A DNA stretch of 64,000 nucleotides. Source: JABLTI01 sp035528035 (GTDB lineage Archaea > Asgardarchaeota > Heimdallarchaeia > JABLTI01). Both the position numbers and the translations under genes were made by a program. Where the stretch lies: contig DATKZI010000022.1 of the NCBI GenBank assembly GCA_035528035.1, positions 1 to 64,000 on the forward strand. The letters run 5' to 3'. Below the pieces are notes generated by a model. It did no database searches. It was not told where the DNA came from and saw only the letters and a program-made list of their open reading frames with translations. Positions 24,842 to 33,847 of this stretch are shown here, in pieces (within the stretch, counting starts at the first letter, position 1; each line of letters starts with the position of its first letter).

Positions 24842-26413
24842 ATGACTCTACCAAAATTAGTGCCTTTAAAATTGAGTACCGCAAATCCTGGTTTCGTGCC
24901 TGACTATAAATTTACAATTGAGCTAGCTCAAAAAACTGGTACTAATGGTCCTAGGGATTTATTTTCTGCTTATACAGTTGATTTCTTTGAGAAATATGCA
25001 ACCTCTTTTGCGAAAACAATAGAGCATGATGTTTTGATTGGTTATGATGGGAGTAGGGTTCATGAATCAATATCAATAAGTGCAAGGGAATATCTCAGAA
25101 GAAGTGGGATATCGGTTATGGAATTGGATGGACCTGTAACGGTTCCTGAATTTATGTTTTCTTGTTACAAATTAGGTAAACCAGGATGCTTTTTCGGGAG
25201 AAGTCATAGCCCTCAACAATATATTGGATTGAAACTAGTTATTAATGGACAAAATGCTTTAGATCTTTTAAAGAAAGCAAAAGTTGAGTTGGATTATCCG
25301 AAAAACATTGATCCAAGTAAAATTTACGGATTCTTACCAAGAACATTAGCACCAGAAATTGAACGAAATATTGGTGATGATAGAATGGTTCATCCTAAGG
25401 ATATTGGACAAACAGAAAAAATATCCACTAAAGATATGCGAGAAGAATTTTTCTCATCCTTAAAGAAAGTTACTCCAATGGATAAGATAGAAGGAGAATT
25501 CATAGTTGATTGTAGACATAGTATGGCTGGAGAAGTTTGGGAATTAATAAAATCAGAAGTAAATGCTGATATTACTTTACATAATAATAAATTAAATCCC
25601 ATAGCACCGGACCGAGATCCTCGAGAGATATGGGAAGTTTTGATTGAAAAATATGCCAATCAACCAAAAGCAGTTTTTGATCATGATGCAGATGCAGATC
25701 GGACTTTCTTAGTAAAGATTCCCGGAAAAGGGAGAGAAACAATAGTTGATAATCAAGAAGAATCATTTACAACTGGATTAGTAGCAGAAGCAAAAATAAG
25801 AAAGCCAAATGCCTATGTGTTAGTTCAAGAAAGAGTTTCTCTAGTAATGCTAACCTCATTAGCCAAATTTACTGATATTGTATACACTACAGCACAAGGG
25901 GAACCAGCATTCTTTTTAGGAGTAACAGAATTATTAAGTAAAAATCCTGATTTTGAGAGAATTTCAGGAGCTGATTATACGAACATTTTCTTCAGTAAAT
26001 CGCATCCAATTTGCATGAAATCTCCATATCAACAAGCATTATGGTTGATGTATTGGTTCACTAACAATGAGAAACTACCAGCATTCCCTGATGTCAGTGT
26101 CGCTAAAACAGAGATAGATATGATCAATTTATCATACCCACAAAGATTGGAAAAAGTTCTCAAAGCAAGTAAAGAAATAATTGACTATTTCCGAGGAAAA
26201 TATGAGATAATATATCAAGCAACATTGGATGGACAAAATTTGCTGATGAAAGATTCGAAAGAAAATCTGTTAATAATAAGTATAAGACCAAGTGGAACAG
26301 GAAGATATACCAAAGTGTACTCAGAAATAGGATTGGGTAAATCGTCTATTGAAGAACGAATAAAAATTGCACAACAAGTAAATAATGAGATTGAAAAGAT
26401 AATCGCAAAATAA
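24842..26413 (+). CDS. Divergent phosphohexomutase (PGM/PMM superfamily)
   Basis: About 523 residues of the alpha-D-phosphohexomutase superfamily, which moves phosphate between C1 and C6 of hexoses or amino-hexoses. Active-site loop GRSHSPQQY (Ser124 in the longer numbering, normally TASHNP), metal loop DADADR (Asp285/287/289, normally DGDGDR), sugar-binding GEPA and phosphate loop RPSGTGRYTKVY. All four landmarks are altered from consensus, so the sugar specificity is open. AGGTG precedes ATG 24842 by six bases; GTG 24833 is less likely. A hairpin follows the stop. Confidence 0.85.
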   Translation: MTLPKLVPLKLSTANPGFVPDYKFTIELAQKTGTNGPRDLFSAYTVDFFEKYATSFAKTIEHDVLIGYDGSRVHESISISAREYLRRSGISVMELDGPVTVPEFMFSCYKLGKPGCFFGRSHSPQQYIGLKLVINGQNALDLLKKAKVELDYPKNIDPSKIYGFLPRTLAPEIERNIGDDRMVHPKDIGQTEKISTKDMREEFFSSLKKVTPMDKIEGEFIVDCRHSMAGEVWELIKSEVNADITLHNNKLNPIAPDRDPREIWEVLIEKYANQPKAVFDHDADADRTFLVKIPGKGRETIVDNQEESFTTGLVAEAKIRKPNAYVLVQERVSLVMLTSLAKFTDIVYTTAQGEPAFFLGVTELLSKNPDFERISGADYTNIFFSKSHPICMKSPYQQALWLMYWFTNNEKLPAFPDVSVAKTEIDMINLSYPQRLEKVLKASKEIIDYFRGKYEIIYQATLDGQNLLMKDSKENLLIISIRPSGTGRYTKVYSEIGLGKSSIEERIKIAQQVNNEIEKIIAK

Positions 26414-26424
26414 AATGAAAAAAT

Positions 26425-26445
26425 GCACCACCAAACCTGTGGTGC
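26425..26445 (+). terminator. Hairpin after phosphohexomutase
   Basis: GCACCAC/GTGGTGC forms a 7-bp stem with a 7-nt loop 12 nt after the stop, followed by TTTAATTTT. Probably a terminator. Confidence 0.5.
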
Positions 26446-26490
26446 TATGATTTAATTTTGACTTGTATCAGTTAATTAGGTATAAATTAA

Positions 26491-26604
26491 TTATTGCCGT
26501 GACTCTGCAGTTGCTGCGAGATAAATCATATAGCCTATAACTAATATGCCAATTAATCCAATAACGCTTCCGAGTACTATTAGTAAAATAGCCCACCATA
26601 ACAT
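26491..26604 (-). CDS. 37-residue single-TM membrane micropeptide
   Basis: ATG preceded by GGTG with six bases of spacing and by AT-rich TTATACTATTATAC. The product (MLWWAILLIVLGSVIGLIG followed by ILVIGYMIYLAATAESRQ) is one membrane helix with a Gly-x3-Gly face and a short polar tail. The competing longer frame over the same DNA lacks a ribosome site and reads less like protein. The leader shares a 16-bp segment with that of the transglutaminase-fold gene. Function unknown. Confidence 0.6.
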   Translation of the reverse strand: MLWWAILLIVLGSVIGLIGILVIGYMIYLAATAESRQ

Positions 26605-26849
26605 AGTTAACACCAATTAGTATAATAGTATAATGTTGTTCGAAAGCAGTTATTAAGTTTTTAGTAATCATCACTAAGAATGAAAAATAATCATTAGTAA
26701 AAAATTGTGTCATATCTTTATCGGAAAAAAATAGCAAAAGAATAAAAAACTCAAGAAAAACCAATTAAAAGAAGATAACCATTGATGATAATCTTGCTAC
26801 GATATTTAACGCAAAATTAAAAAACACAAAAAGAAATGGTGACAATTAT

Positions 26850-26955
26850 AGGCCTGTAGTATAGTTAGGATAAAACGCTCGGCTTCGGAAGAGCTTTCAA
26901 GTGAAACTCTGAAGTAACCGAGAGACCGGCGGTTCGAATCCGTCCAGGCCTGCCA
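26850..26955 (+). tRNA. tRNA-Arg(TCG) with 28-nt intron
   Basis: Acceptor AGGCCTG/CAGGCCT, anticodon stem CTCGG/CCGAG with CT-TCG-G, a 28-nt intron at 37/38 (26889-26916), T arm GGCGG-TTCGAAT-CCGTC, G73 and encoded CCA. Confidence 0.9.
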
Positions 26956-27076
26956 ATTTTTACTAATAATCTGAATTATTTTAATCAGAAATTTGCCTTA
27001 ATACTTTACTTTAAAGGTTAGTATGGTTAAATGAATGAAACCAGTTCAAAAAAAGGTTAGGTAATAGTGCAGGTAA

Positions 27077-27562
27077 ATGTCAGAACAATCATTTTGTATG
27101 GAATGCGGAAATACATTAGAAAATGGTTCCGTTTTTTGCAATAAATGTGGTACTAAAGCAGGTACATTTTCAAATCAAATAATTCCCCCTAAGGAAGAAG
27201 AAATCACAATAACACCAGATTACTCTATGCAACAACCTGAAAATCCACCAACTTTTGGTTATGATAATTCTGATGTATTTGCTACACCAGTAGCACTGGG
27301 TGATCAAACACAAGCCCCTAAAAAAATTAAAAATCCAGTTGCTTTAGCAGCTGTTATTATTGATGTCCTTGGTATGCTATTTTTCATTATGAATGACAGT
27401 GTTGGGCAATGGCTAGCATTTGGATTAGGTATTACGGGTATAGTTGTAGCGATAATATCCTTCTTCTTCAAAAAAGATAGACCTCTATCAGTCGTTGGAA
27501 CAATATTAGGTGTGGTTGTAATAGTTGCCTGGGCTTCGATTGTCTATAATTGGCCTTTCTAA
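27077..27562 (+). CDS. Zinc-ribbon membrane protein
   Basis: 161 residues. N-terminal double-CxxC ribbon (FCMECGNTLENGSVFCNKCGTK), a Pro/Gln-rich linker to about 95, then two to three membrane helices with a KKDRP turn, resembling DUF4190-type proteins. Probably one ribbon in the cytosol attached to a small membrane domain. Function unknown. Confidence 0.7.
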   Translation: MSEQSFCMECGNTLENGSVFCNKCGTKAGTFSNQIIPPKEEEITITPDYSMQQPENPPTFGYDNSDVFATPVALGDQTQAPKKIKNPVALAAVIIDVLGMLFFIMNDSVGQWLAFGLGITGIVVAIISFFFKKDRPLSVVGTILGVVVIVAWASIVYNWPF

Positions 27563-27570
27563 AAGAAAAA

Positions 27571-27645
27571 CAGATGTGGGGAGAATCGAACTCCCAAACC
27601 TCCCGGTCCGGAGCCGGGTGCTCTATCCTTTTGAGCTACACATCT
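27571..27645 (-). tRNA. tRNA-Arg(CCG)
   Basis: Minus strand: acceptor AGATGTG/CACATCT, D arm GCTC/GAGC, anticodon stem CCCGG/CCGGG with CT-CCG-GA, T arm GGGAG-TTCGATT-CTCCC and G73. No intron, and unlike most tRNAs here no encoded CCA. Confidence 0.93.
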
Positions 27646-27818
27646 AACTTGATAAAATTATGGTTCTGAAAATAAAACTTTCTAAAAAGAGGCATAAAAA
27701 GAATCAATAAATCATCAAAAAAAGCTATTATTATAAGTGAGCTGTAGTAAATTTTAAATGCAAATCCAAAGGTCAGACCAGTTAGTAATATTTGAAGCTA
27801 CAAAGGAGTAAGCAAACA

Positions 27819-28013
27819 GTGTCTAAATTAATTCCCAGACCAAAATCTGAATTCATTCAAGTAGAATGCCCCGATTGCAATAAGGTACAAAGGATCTTTA
27901 ATTATGCTGCCACAGAGGTTAGATGTTTAGTATGCAATTGTGTTCTTGCAAAACCTGCCGGTGGCAAATGTAAGATTCTTGGCAAAGTTGTCGAACCAGA
28001 GAAGAAGGAATAA
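27819..28013 (+). CDS. rps27e: Small-subunit ribosomal protein eS27
   Basis: About 64 residues with the zinc ribbon C-x2-C...C-x2-C (CPDCNKVQRIFNYAATEVRCLVCNCVL) and AGGKCKILG end typical of eS27. A longer frame starts at TTG 27792, but GTG 27819 has AAAGGAG ten bases upstream and gives the usual length. The usual archaeal neighbour eL42 (L44e) is not upstream here. Confidence 0.95.
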   Translation: MSKLIPRPKSEFIQVECPDCNKVQRIFNYAATEVRCLVCNCVLAKPAGGKCKILGKVVEPEKKE

Positions 28014-28081
28014 GTTAACTATTTATTTAACTTATTTTTATCATCTTTATTACTACTTTTCATTTGTTTTTAATAAATTGA

Positions 28082-28693
28082 TTATAGATCAGGGAGTTCT
28101 ACCCTATCTGCAGCATTTTTCATAATCAAAGCTTTAGCGTACATTAATGGAAGCTTGACAATATCCTCTTTTTTGTATGGTCCAAGAGATTTTGATATTT
28201 TATCTTTAGTTGAAACATCAACTATTGCAGGAATATCTTCTAATATTCTTACTATCATAAAATCTAATTCATTAGCAGTTTGCGATTTGTTTTTGTCTAT
28301 AATTCCATCACTTGAAATCGCTATATTTGATTCACCAAAAATACTTCGTTTATTATGCTGATCAAAAATTCTTTCCAAACTAACAATTAGATCAAGCTCT
28401 TCAGCTGCTAGTCCCTTTTTATTCAAATTTCCGTCTAAAATAGCATGAATGATCTTATGAGTTCTAAGTTTAGTAATATCTCGCAGAACTTTATTCAATC
28501 TTTCAATTCGTTCTGAAATAATCTTAACAGATACTTTATCATCAGAATTATTTGTCTCAAGTTCTTTCTCAAGTAAGGTTATTCTTTGTCTAATTGTTGA
28601 ATACATACCAGCATTAACTTCTAATAGCTCGATTGTTCTGCGTTCGTTCTTCCAAAGTTGAATTATTTGTTTGTATTGATTATCTTTGACCAT
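28082..28693 (-). CDS. GINS complex subunit (Gins51/Gins15 type)
   Basis: 203 residues: helical A domain (about 1-130) and, after a linker, the small beta B domain (VRILEDIPAIVDVSTK...SLGPYKKEDIVKLPLMYAKALIMKNAADRVEL). This A-B order marks the archaeal Gins51/Sld5-like subunit. GINS joins MCM and GAN/RecJ in the replicative CMG-like helicase. Lies directly downstream of PCNA on the same strand, so it is probably co-expressed; a hairpin lies between them. Confidence 0.88.
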   Translation of the reverse strand: MVKDNQYKQIIQLWKNERRTIELLEVNAGMYSTIRQRITLLEKELETNNSDDKVSVKIISERIERLNKVLRDITKLRTHKIIHAILDGNLNKKGLAAEELDLIVSLERIFDQHNKRSIFGESNIAISSDGIIDKNKSQTANELDFMIVRILEDIPAIVDVSTKDKISKSLGPYKKEDIVKLPLMYAKALIMKNAADRVELPDL

Positions 28694-28767
28694 TTATTTA
28701 ACCTCAACCAGTCACACTATGTGAATTACAGATATTCAGCTACCATTTAATTGATAGTGAAACGCAT

Positions 28768-28802
28768 TTAAGGAAGTTGGTAATACCAACAAATCTCCTT
28801 AA
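28768..28802. repeat. Extended hairpin between PCNA and GINS genes
   Basis: TTAAGGA and TCCTTAA pair outside GTTGGTA and TACCAAC (the palindrome GTTGGTAATACCAAC), giving a 14-bp interrupted stem. No T-tract follows on the minus strand, so it may control mRNA processing or stability rather than terminate. Confidence 0.5.
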
Positions 28803-28852
28803 AATAAAGAAAGGAGGAAGTTGAAAACTGTTACCTCGATTATTCTATCTTT

Positions 28853-29599
28853 TTATGTCTCGATTCTAGGAGCAAGATAATAGGTAAGTTTTCCTCCTGC
28901 AACAATTGGAAATTCCAATTGGATGGGCATACTAGCTGAAAAGGCTAACATAACCAACTCACTAGCTCTAATAGCTTTAGTCATTTCAGAGAGATAGCTT
29001 AGAGAGTACATTGCACTGGATTCTTCTCGAACATTAAATTCAGCAATAACATCACTATCCTTTTCTATAATAACTTTAACATCTTTTGTTTCACTTGAAG
29101 CTGAAAGAGTAACACCATTATCATCCGCGACAATTCGAATGTGGTCACCAATGATTTCAGCATCTTTAACTGCTTGTTGTAGAGCATCAGCAGTTAATTT
29201 GATCTTTACTTTGCTGTCAATATTTGGTGCAGGATATTCACTTTCACCTAAATCAAGTAAACTTATACCAAAACTTCGAACATTTTGTCCATGGAAAGTC
29301 AGCACTAATTTTGAGGTACCTTCTAATTCCATAGTAAGAGCATCAGTGGTGCTTGCACGTCTCATAATTTGTGTCATTTCATCAAGATTAACACCTAAAC
29401 GAGTTACTTCAGAACAAATATACTCATCAAAGGCATCTGCCGGTAAAAAGAAATCTACCATTGCAACCCTGCTTGGGTCCATTGCTCGTAATTCTATTCC
29501 TCTTTCTGATGCAATGAAATTTGCTTCATCAAGAAGTGTAAGGGATTCAATAATATTCTTCCAAATTTTTGCATCAGGTAAAATCATTTTGAGAGTCAT
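28853..29599 (-). CDS. pcn: DNA polymerase sliding clamp (PCNA)
   Basis: 248 residues, the normal length of one clamp subunit. Conserved pieces: SERGIELRAMDPSRVAMVDFFLP, FSASMPIQLEFPIVAGGKLTYYLAPRIET (C-terminal PIP-pocket strand) and the interdomain segment near 125. AGGAGG seven bases before the ATG. Only one clamp gene is visible; the family can be homo- or heterotrimeric. Confidence 0.97.
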   Translation of the reverse strand: MTLKMILPDAKIWKNIIESLTLLDEANFIASERGIELRAMDPSRVAMVDFFLPADAFDEYICSEVTRLGVNLDEMTQIMRRASTTDALTMELEGTSKLVLTFHGQNVRSFGISLLDLGESEYPAPNIDSKVKIKLTADALQQAVKDAEIIGDHIRIVADDNGVTLSASSETKDVKVIIEKDSDVIAEFNVREESSAMYSLSYLSEMTKAIRASELVMLAFSASMPIQLEFPIVAGGKLTYYLAPRIET

Positions 29600-29798
29600 T
29601 AATTATCCTCCTTTCTATACCTTCGTGTTTTTTTCTTAATAAATATGCAATACTTTAACTTTTAACTTCTTTGTTTTATGTGTCGTTATCATCTTTCCTA
29701 TCTAATCTATATTAAAAATTTCGGATACTGTTTAGTATTGAAAAAGTAATAAAGATCGATTATAACATTAAAATAGTAATTTTTTTAGTAATAAAAAC

Positions 29799-31409
29799 TT
29801 ACTTTCCATAAATTACACCTAAAAGGAGCTTATCTGAAAGCACTTTTGTTATCTTAACATTAAGAATTTCACCAATTTTATCTCGAGAATTTGGGACAGC
29901 TACCATGGGACCTCCGCTGAGAATATTTGCAATAGTTCCAGTTTCATCTCGATAATTAATTTCACTAATAATCACTCGAAGGATTTCTCCCACGAAATCC
30001 TTTTTCTTAGAAAGATTAACTTCATTAGCTGCATCTGAAATGATTTGACTAATAGGATTTTTTACTGCAGCAATAGGTTCTTCAAAGTCACCAAAAGCAG
30101 ACAATGGGAGAGGTCTAAAACGATAAATAGTCACTTTTTCGATAAATGGATTGATTTTACGGATAAGTTCAGCGGTTTCAATTGCTGTTTGTTTAGTTTG
30201 ACCTGGTAAACTATGAATGAAATAGACATGTGCTTTTAATCCACATTTAGAAGCAATTTTTACAGCACGTAAAGTATCATTTGGATCACTTGGTCTACCC
30301 AACAAACGAGCATGAGTTATACTACCTGTTTCACAACCAATACTAAAGGAGGAACCAGGTAAATATTTTGATATTATTTTTGCTGTAGCTTCAGTAAATA
30401 AAGAAGCTTTAATATTTTCTACTTCGATCCAAGCTTTACACTGCGAAACTCGAGGAAGTGAAGTTAATTTTTCCAATAATTCTTCAATTTTGCTCAAATT
30501 AGCAGCTGGTTTGATTGGGTTGATTAAAGGTTCTGGTGAAACTAAAGCATCACGTTCATAATCCAAAAAATCAGGTGCACTTAAAATAATGCGTTTGACT
30601 CCTAAATTCAATAATTCTTTAACTTCACTTACAATTGCATCGACAGGTTTGCTTCTTGAAGGGCCATATAAACTGGGAACACTACAAAACCCACAGCCTA
30701 AAGGTATAGACGACGGACAATTTGCTCTATCTTCAAGACTATCATTATTACAGGAACCACATTCAGAGCATTCTCTTCCATCAGGTAGTTTAATACGTGT
30801 TCCCCCGAAATTGGAGCATCCGCGAACACATTCAACATAAACTTTGGCAAAAAAGTAATGAGGGTAATTAGTAATTTTTTTTGTGGAAGCTTGGAAGCTT
30901 CTGAATTCTTCTCGAGAAGAATATTTTCTAAAAGGATTGATTTTAGGCTTATTTTTGTTATCTAAATAACCTATTCCGGTGATGTTTTTTATAGAGTCAA
31001 AGTTTTTACTGATTAGGAAATTACTTTCTATTAGCTCTTGTAAGGTATATTCTCCTTCACCGATAGCAATTAGATCAGCGGTTGTACTCAGTAAAGCATC
31101 CTCTAACTCAGCAGTAATTGGTCCCCCAACAACAACCTTTCCAGGAAATTTCTTTCTCCAAAGAAAGACAATTTTTCGGATAGCAATTTTATCCATTGAC
31201 ATACCACTTAAGAAAAGAGTTGAAAAATTCTGTTGAAAGCCCTTTTCAAGAACATCTTCAGCAAGAAGGATTTGAGAAGCAATGCCATTTTGTTCTAATA
31301 TACCACAAACACTTCTCACACCACAACCAATTGCATCTCGAGTAAATTGTCGTTTTCCTTTACCCGCAGCTGTAGCATCAACAACAGCAATAGGATTTGT
31401 GTTAGTCAT
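29799..31409 (-). CDS. B12-binding-like radical SAM protein with C-terminal TRAM domain
   Basis: About 536 residues. N-terminal Rossmann/B12-binding-like domain (about 10-140; VVVGGPITAELEDALL, IAIGEGEYTLQELIE), a radical SAM core and a C-terminal TRAM beta-barrel (RDKIGEILNVKITKVLSDKLLLGVIYG). The core begins with an unusual Cys pattern: CVRGC, CSECGSC, then CPSSIPLGCGFCSVP, where the probable cluster ligands C236-x7-C244-x2-C247 (numbering from TTG 31424) replace C-x3-C-x2-C. An archaeal family; TRAM suggests RNA as substrate. ATG 31409 chosen over TTG 31424. Confidence 0.8.
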   Translation of the reverse strand: MTNTNPIAVVDATAAGKGKRQFTRDAIGCGVRSVCGILEQNGIASQILLAEDVLEKGFQQNFSTLFLSGMSMDKIAIRKIVFLWRKKFPGKVVVGGPITAELEDALLSTTADLIAIGEGEYTLQELIESNFLISKNFDSIKNITGIGYLDNKNKPKINPFRKYSSREEFRSFQASTKKITNYPHYFFAKVYVECVRGCSNFGGTRIKLPDGRECSECGSCNNDSLEDRANCPSSIPLGCGFCSVPSLYGPSRSKPVDAIVSEVKELLNLGVKRIILSAPDFLDYERDALVSPEPLINPIKPAANLSKIEELLEKLTSLPRVSQCKAWIEVENIKASLFTEATAKIISKYLPGSSFSIGCETGSITHARLLGRPSDPNDTLRAVKIASKCGLKAHVYFIHSLPGQTKQTAIETAELIRKINPFIEKVTIYRFRPLPLSAFGDFEEPIAAVKNPISQIISDAANEVNLSKKKDFVGEILRVIISEINYRDETGTIANILSGGPMVAVPNSRDKIGEILNVKITKVLSDKLLLGVIYGK

Positions 31410-31587
31410 ATTAGTTACTCTCAAGATAATAATATACTAGAAGACTGTCTATTTAAAATTCGTTAATTAAACTTAAATTTAAGAAGCTAAACTTGACAAA
31501 AACAATTAAATATATCTAAAATTTCAAATTCGAGTATAACATAGATATTCTAATAAATATCTAATTAAACGGAAAATCGACGCATTG

Positions 31588-31597
31588 TTTTATAAAT
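31588..31597 (+). promoter_or_regulatory. TATA box of the csl4 operon
   Basis: TTTTATAAAT, preceded by a BRE-like CGCATTG, lies about 100 bp before the csl4 ATG. A short leader with GGACGG near the start follows. Confidence 0.45.
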
Positions 31598-31693
31598 AGC
31601 AATAAGATTAGATTTCAATGTAAGAATTAGATTTAAATGTTAATCCTTTGGAAACAAAGTATAATGACGAAGTAAAAGGACGGAAAAACTGAA

Positions 31694-32260
31694 ATGTTAA
31701 ATAACGGAGTATTTCTTTTACCAGGAGATAATATCTGCGTATCAGAAGAAGCATTACCTGGCGAAGGAACTTTCGTAGAAAACGGTATAGTTCTAGCAAG
31801 TGTTACAGGAACAGTGTTTAATGATAAAAGAAAACGTACAGTAAGTATCTTTCCAAGAGTAAGAAAACCCCTCGTACCAAAGAAGGGTGATCTTGTTATT
31901 GGACAAGCTGATTCGGTAAATAAGCACATGGCATCTGTTGCAGTAAAATACATAAATGGACAATCCGTTGAGCCAACATATTCAGCAATTATGCACATTT
32001 CTCAAGCAACAAAAGCATACTTAGATTCAATGTTTGATGCAATAAAAGAGGGAGATATTATTAAGGGTAAAATTGTTGATGCCCATACCATACCTCTACA
32101 ATTCACTACAGTCTATAATGATTTAGGAGTGATTTATGCTCTCTGTAGTATTTGTGGTGAAAATTTGAGATATTTAAGAAGAGGTATGCTCAAATGTGAT
32201 AATTGCAATAATGTTGAACCACGAAAAGTGGCTGAAGATTTCGGAAGAGCTAAATTATAA
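31694..32260 (+). CDS. csl4: Exosome subunit Csl4
   Basis: RNA-binding cap subunit of the archaeal exosome. 188 residues: N-terminal beta domain (FLLPGDNICVSEEALPGEGTF), S1 domain (about 65-140, KKGDLVIGQADSVNKHMASV) and zinc ribbon (CSICGENLRYLRRGMLKCDNC). First gene of a five-gene operon on RNA synthesis and processing (Csl4, DUF2067, Rpo11, RNase III-like, DUF99). Confidence 0.95.
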   Translation: MLNNGVFLLPGDNICVSEEALPGEGTFVENGIVLASVTGTVFNDKRKRTVSIFPRVRKPLVPKKGDLVIGQADSVNKHMASVAVKYINGQSVEPTYSAIMHISQATKAYLDSMFDAIKEGDIIKGKIVDAHTIPLQFTTVYNDLGVIYALCSICGENLRYLRRGMLKCDNCNNVEPRKVAEDFGRAKL

Positions 32261-32288
32261 TCGACCAAGAAGATAGGAGTAATACAAG

Positions 32289-32906
32289 TTGGCTCGTTGG
32301 ACTGCAAAAGAAATTGTTTTGAATATAGCCTCTTCGAAAGAAGCAATAATCTTTCTTGAGACAGTTCAAAAACAAATCAAAAATGCAGACATTTTTGCTG
32401 ACTATTACCCTGGAAAGATTACAATTCGATTTGAAGGGGCAAAGGAAAATCTACAAGACGCAATAGAAAAAACTAAACAGTTTCATAAATTTGTAAGTGA
32501 AATGTTATATCCTGATAACGAAGGATATTATAGTTTTGATCTACAATTCTTGACTAAAGTAACTGGAAAGTCTGTCCCGCTAAAAACTCTTCTTCGAATT
32601 TTAAATCTTAAAAACTATGAAGCAATTAGAGAAGAAGAAAAAATACATGCCAAATGTGATTTCAATGTAATAAGCGAAATCATTACTAGACTTGACGAAG
32701 CATTAAGTAGTATGCCATATGAAGTAAGTACTAGTAGCTTGCGAGATGTATTAGCAACAATAATGATAACAAATAATATAGAAATAGAGAAAGCGATAGC
32801 TGAAGCTCAGAAGAAGAAAATCATTTCAAAAGATGATCTTGATAGATTAATACTTTCAATGGAACCTGAACAAGCGTTAGAAAAATGCTTAAAGATAACA
32901 AAATAA
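32289..32906 (+). CDS. DUF2067 archaeal protein
   Basis: 205 residues beginning at TTG (MARWTAKEIVLNI) with GGAG nine bases upstream. The conserved position between csl4 and rpoL and the N-terminal pattern point to archaeal DUF2067. No catalytic motif is evident. The beta/alpha N-terminal part (ITIRFEGAKENLQDAIEK) could be an RNA-binding fold. Its operon context suggests a role with exosome or RNA polymerase. Confidence 0.7.
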   Translation: MARWTAKEIVLNIASSKEAIIFLETVQKQIKNADIFADYYPGKITIRFEGAKENLQDAIEKTKQFHKFVSEMLYPDNEGYYSFDLQFLTKVTGKSVPLKTLLRILNLKNYEAIREEEKIHAKCDFNVISEIITRLDEALSSMPYEVSTSSLRDVLATIMITNNIEIEKAIAEAQKKKIISKDDLDRLILSMEPEQALEKCLKITK

Positions 32907-33000
32907 TCGAAAGAAATAAAGAATAAATAAGAATGTTGAGCAATTGTTCAGTATGTTGAGTAAGAAAAGAAGAATAATTAACTAACTGGTGAGCTAAAAA

Positions 33001-33279
33001 ATGAAAATAAAAATCTTAGACTATGATGAAGATAACGAAATCACCTTAGAAGTAGATGGAGAAGGTCATACGTTTGCAAACGTTTTAAGAGAATTCTTAA
33101 GCGATGTAAAAGATGTAGATTCAGCTGGTTACTATAAGGAACATCCATTTAATGAAACATCAAGGATTAAAATAAAGGCTGCTCCAAAAAAGAAAATCGA
33201 TAAAGCCTTTAGAACAGCTTGTAAAGATTTGACAAAAACAGCAGATGATTTCTATAAATTACTGGAAAAAGCAGTTTAG
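33001..33279 (+). CDS. rpo11: DNA-directed RNA polymerase subunit Rpo11 (RpoL)
   Basis: 92 residues. GEGHTFANVLREFLSDVKDVDSAGYYKEHPF is the Rpb11/alpha-like dimerisation motif that pairs with Rpo3 at the start of RNA polymerase assembly. GGTGAG eight bases before the ATG. Confidence 0.95.
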   Translation: MKIKILDYDEDNEITLEVDGEGHTFANVLREFLSDVKDVDSAGYYKEHPFNETSRIKIKAAPKKKIDKAFRTACKDLTKTADDFYKLLEKAV

Positions 33280-33371
33280 TATATTAAAATAAATTGCTTT
33301 TCACTTTTATTATAATATCTTTTTTAATGTAACAAGATCTATTTGTAGTTAGTAAAATCAAATGCGGAAGA

Positions 33372-33821
33372 ATGACTTTAATGGGAAAAAATGTTTTACC
33401 CGAAGAATTGCGAAAAAAATTACAACCTATTATGAGAGATCATGGTTTAGCAAAATTTGGTGATACCTTAACGAATTTCATTTACTCGTTAGCAAAAACA
33501 AACGTTCAAGGAGAAGCAGTAGGAATCAGAGTTTATGATAAAGCATTAGCAGAAGTAATAAGACAAACAGGCTTAAGAAGTGTTATGCAATCGAGTTCTT
33601 CGTCAGGAGATCTTGGGGATGGGACAGAAGCACTGTTAGGTTACGCGTATTTGAATGAGATAATGACTATAGAAGAAATGGTAGCATTGATCATATCTTA
33701 TCTTGAGACTGTTCCAAAAGAGAACTTAATTGAGAGAAGTAAAGAAAGAGAAAATATGATTGAATCGTTTGTAAAAATAGTTGAAGAGATAATAGAACGA
33801 ATAAAACAAATAATTGAGTGA
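33372..33821 (+). CDS. Archaeal RNase III-like protein
   Basis: 149 residues resembling the archaeal ribonuclease III family (Ribonucleas_3_2). KFGDTLTNFIYSLAKT and KALAEVIRQTGLR, then SGDLGDGTEALLGYAYLNEIMTIEEMV correspond to the RNase III signature with its acidic residues. No dsRNA-binding domain is present. Position in the exosome/RNAP operon fits RNA processing. GGAAG precedes ATG 33372; ATG 33381 also possible. Confidence 0.8.
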   Translation: MTLMGKNVLPEELRKKLQPIMRDHGLAKFGDTLTNFIYSLAKTNVQGEAVGIRVYDKALAEVIRQTGLRSVMQSSSSSGDLGDGTEALLGYAYLNEIMTIEEMVALIISYLETVPKENLIERSKERENMIESFVKIVEEIIERIKQIIE

Positions 33822-33847
33822 ATAACCTAAGAATGGAGGGTAAATTA

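Noticed and set aside
26468..26764. 98-codon minus-strand ORF
   Set aside because: It overlaps the better-supported 37-residue membrane micropeptide in another frame, has no ribosome site, and its composition is not protein-like.
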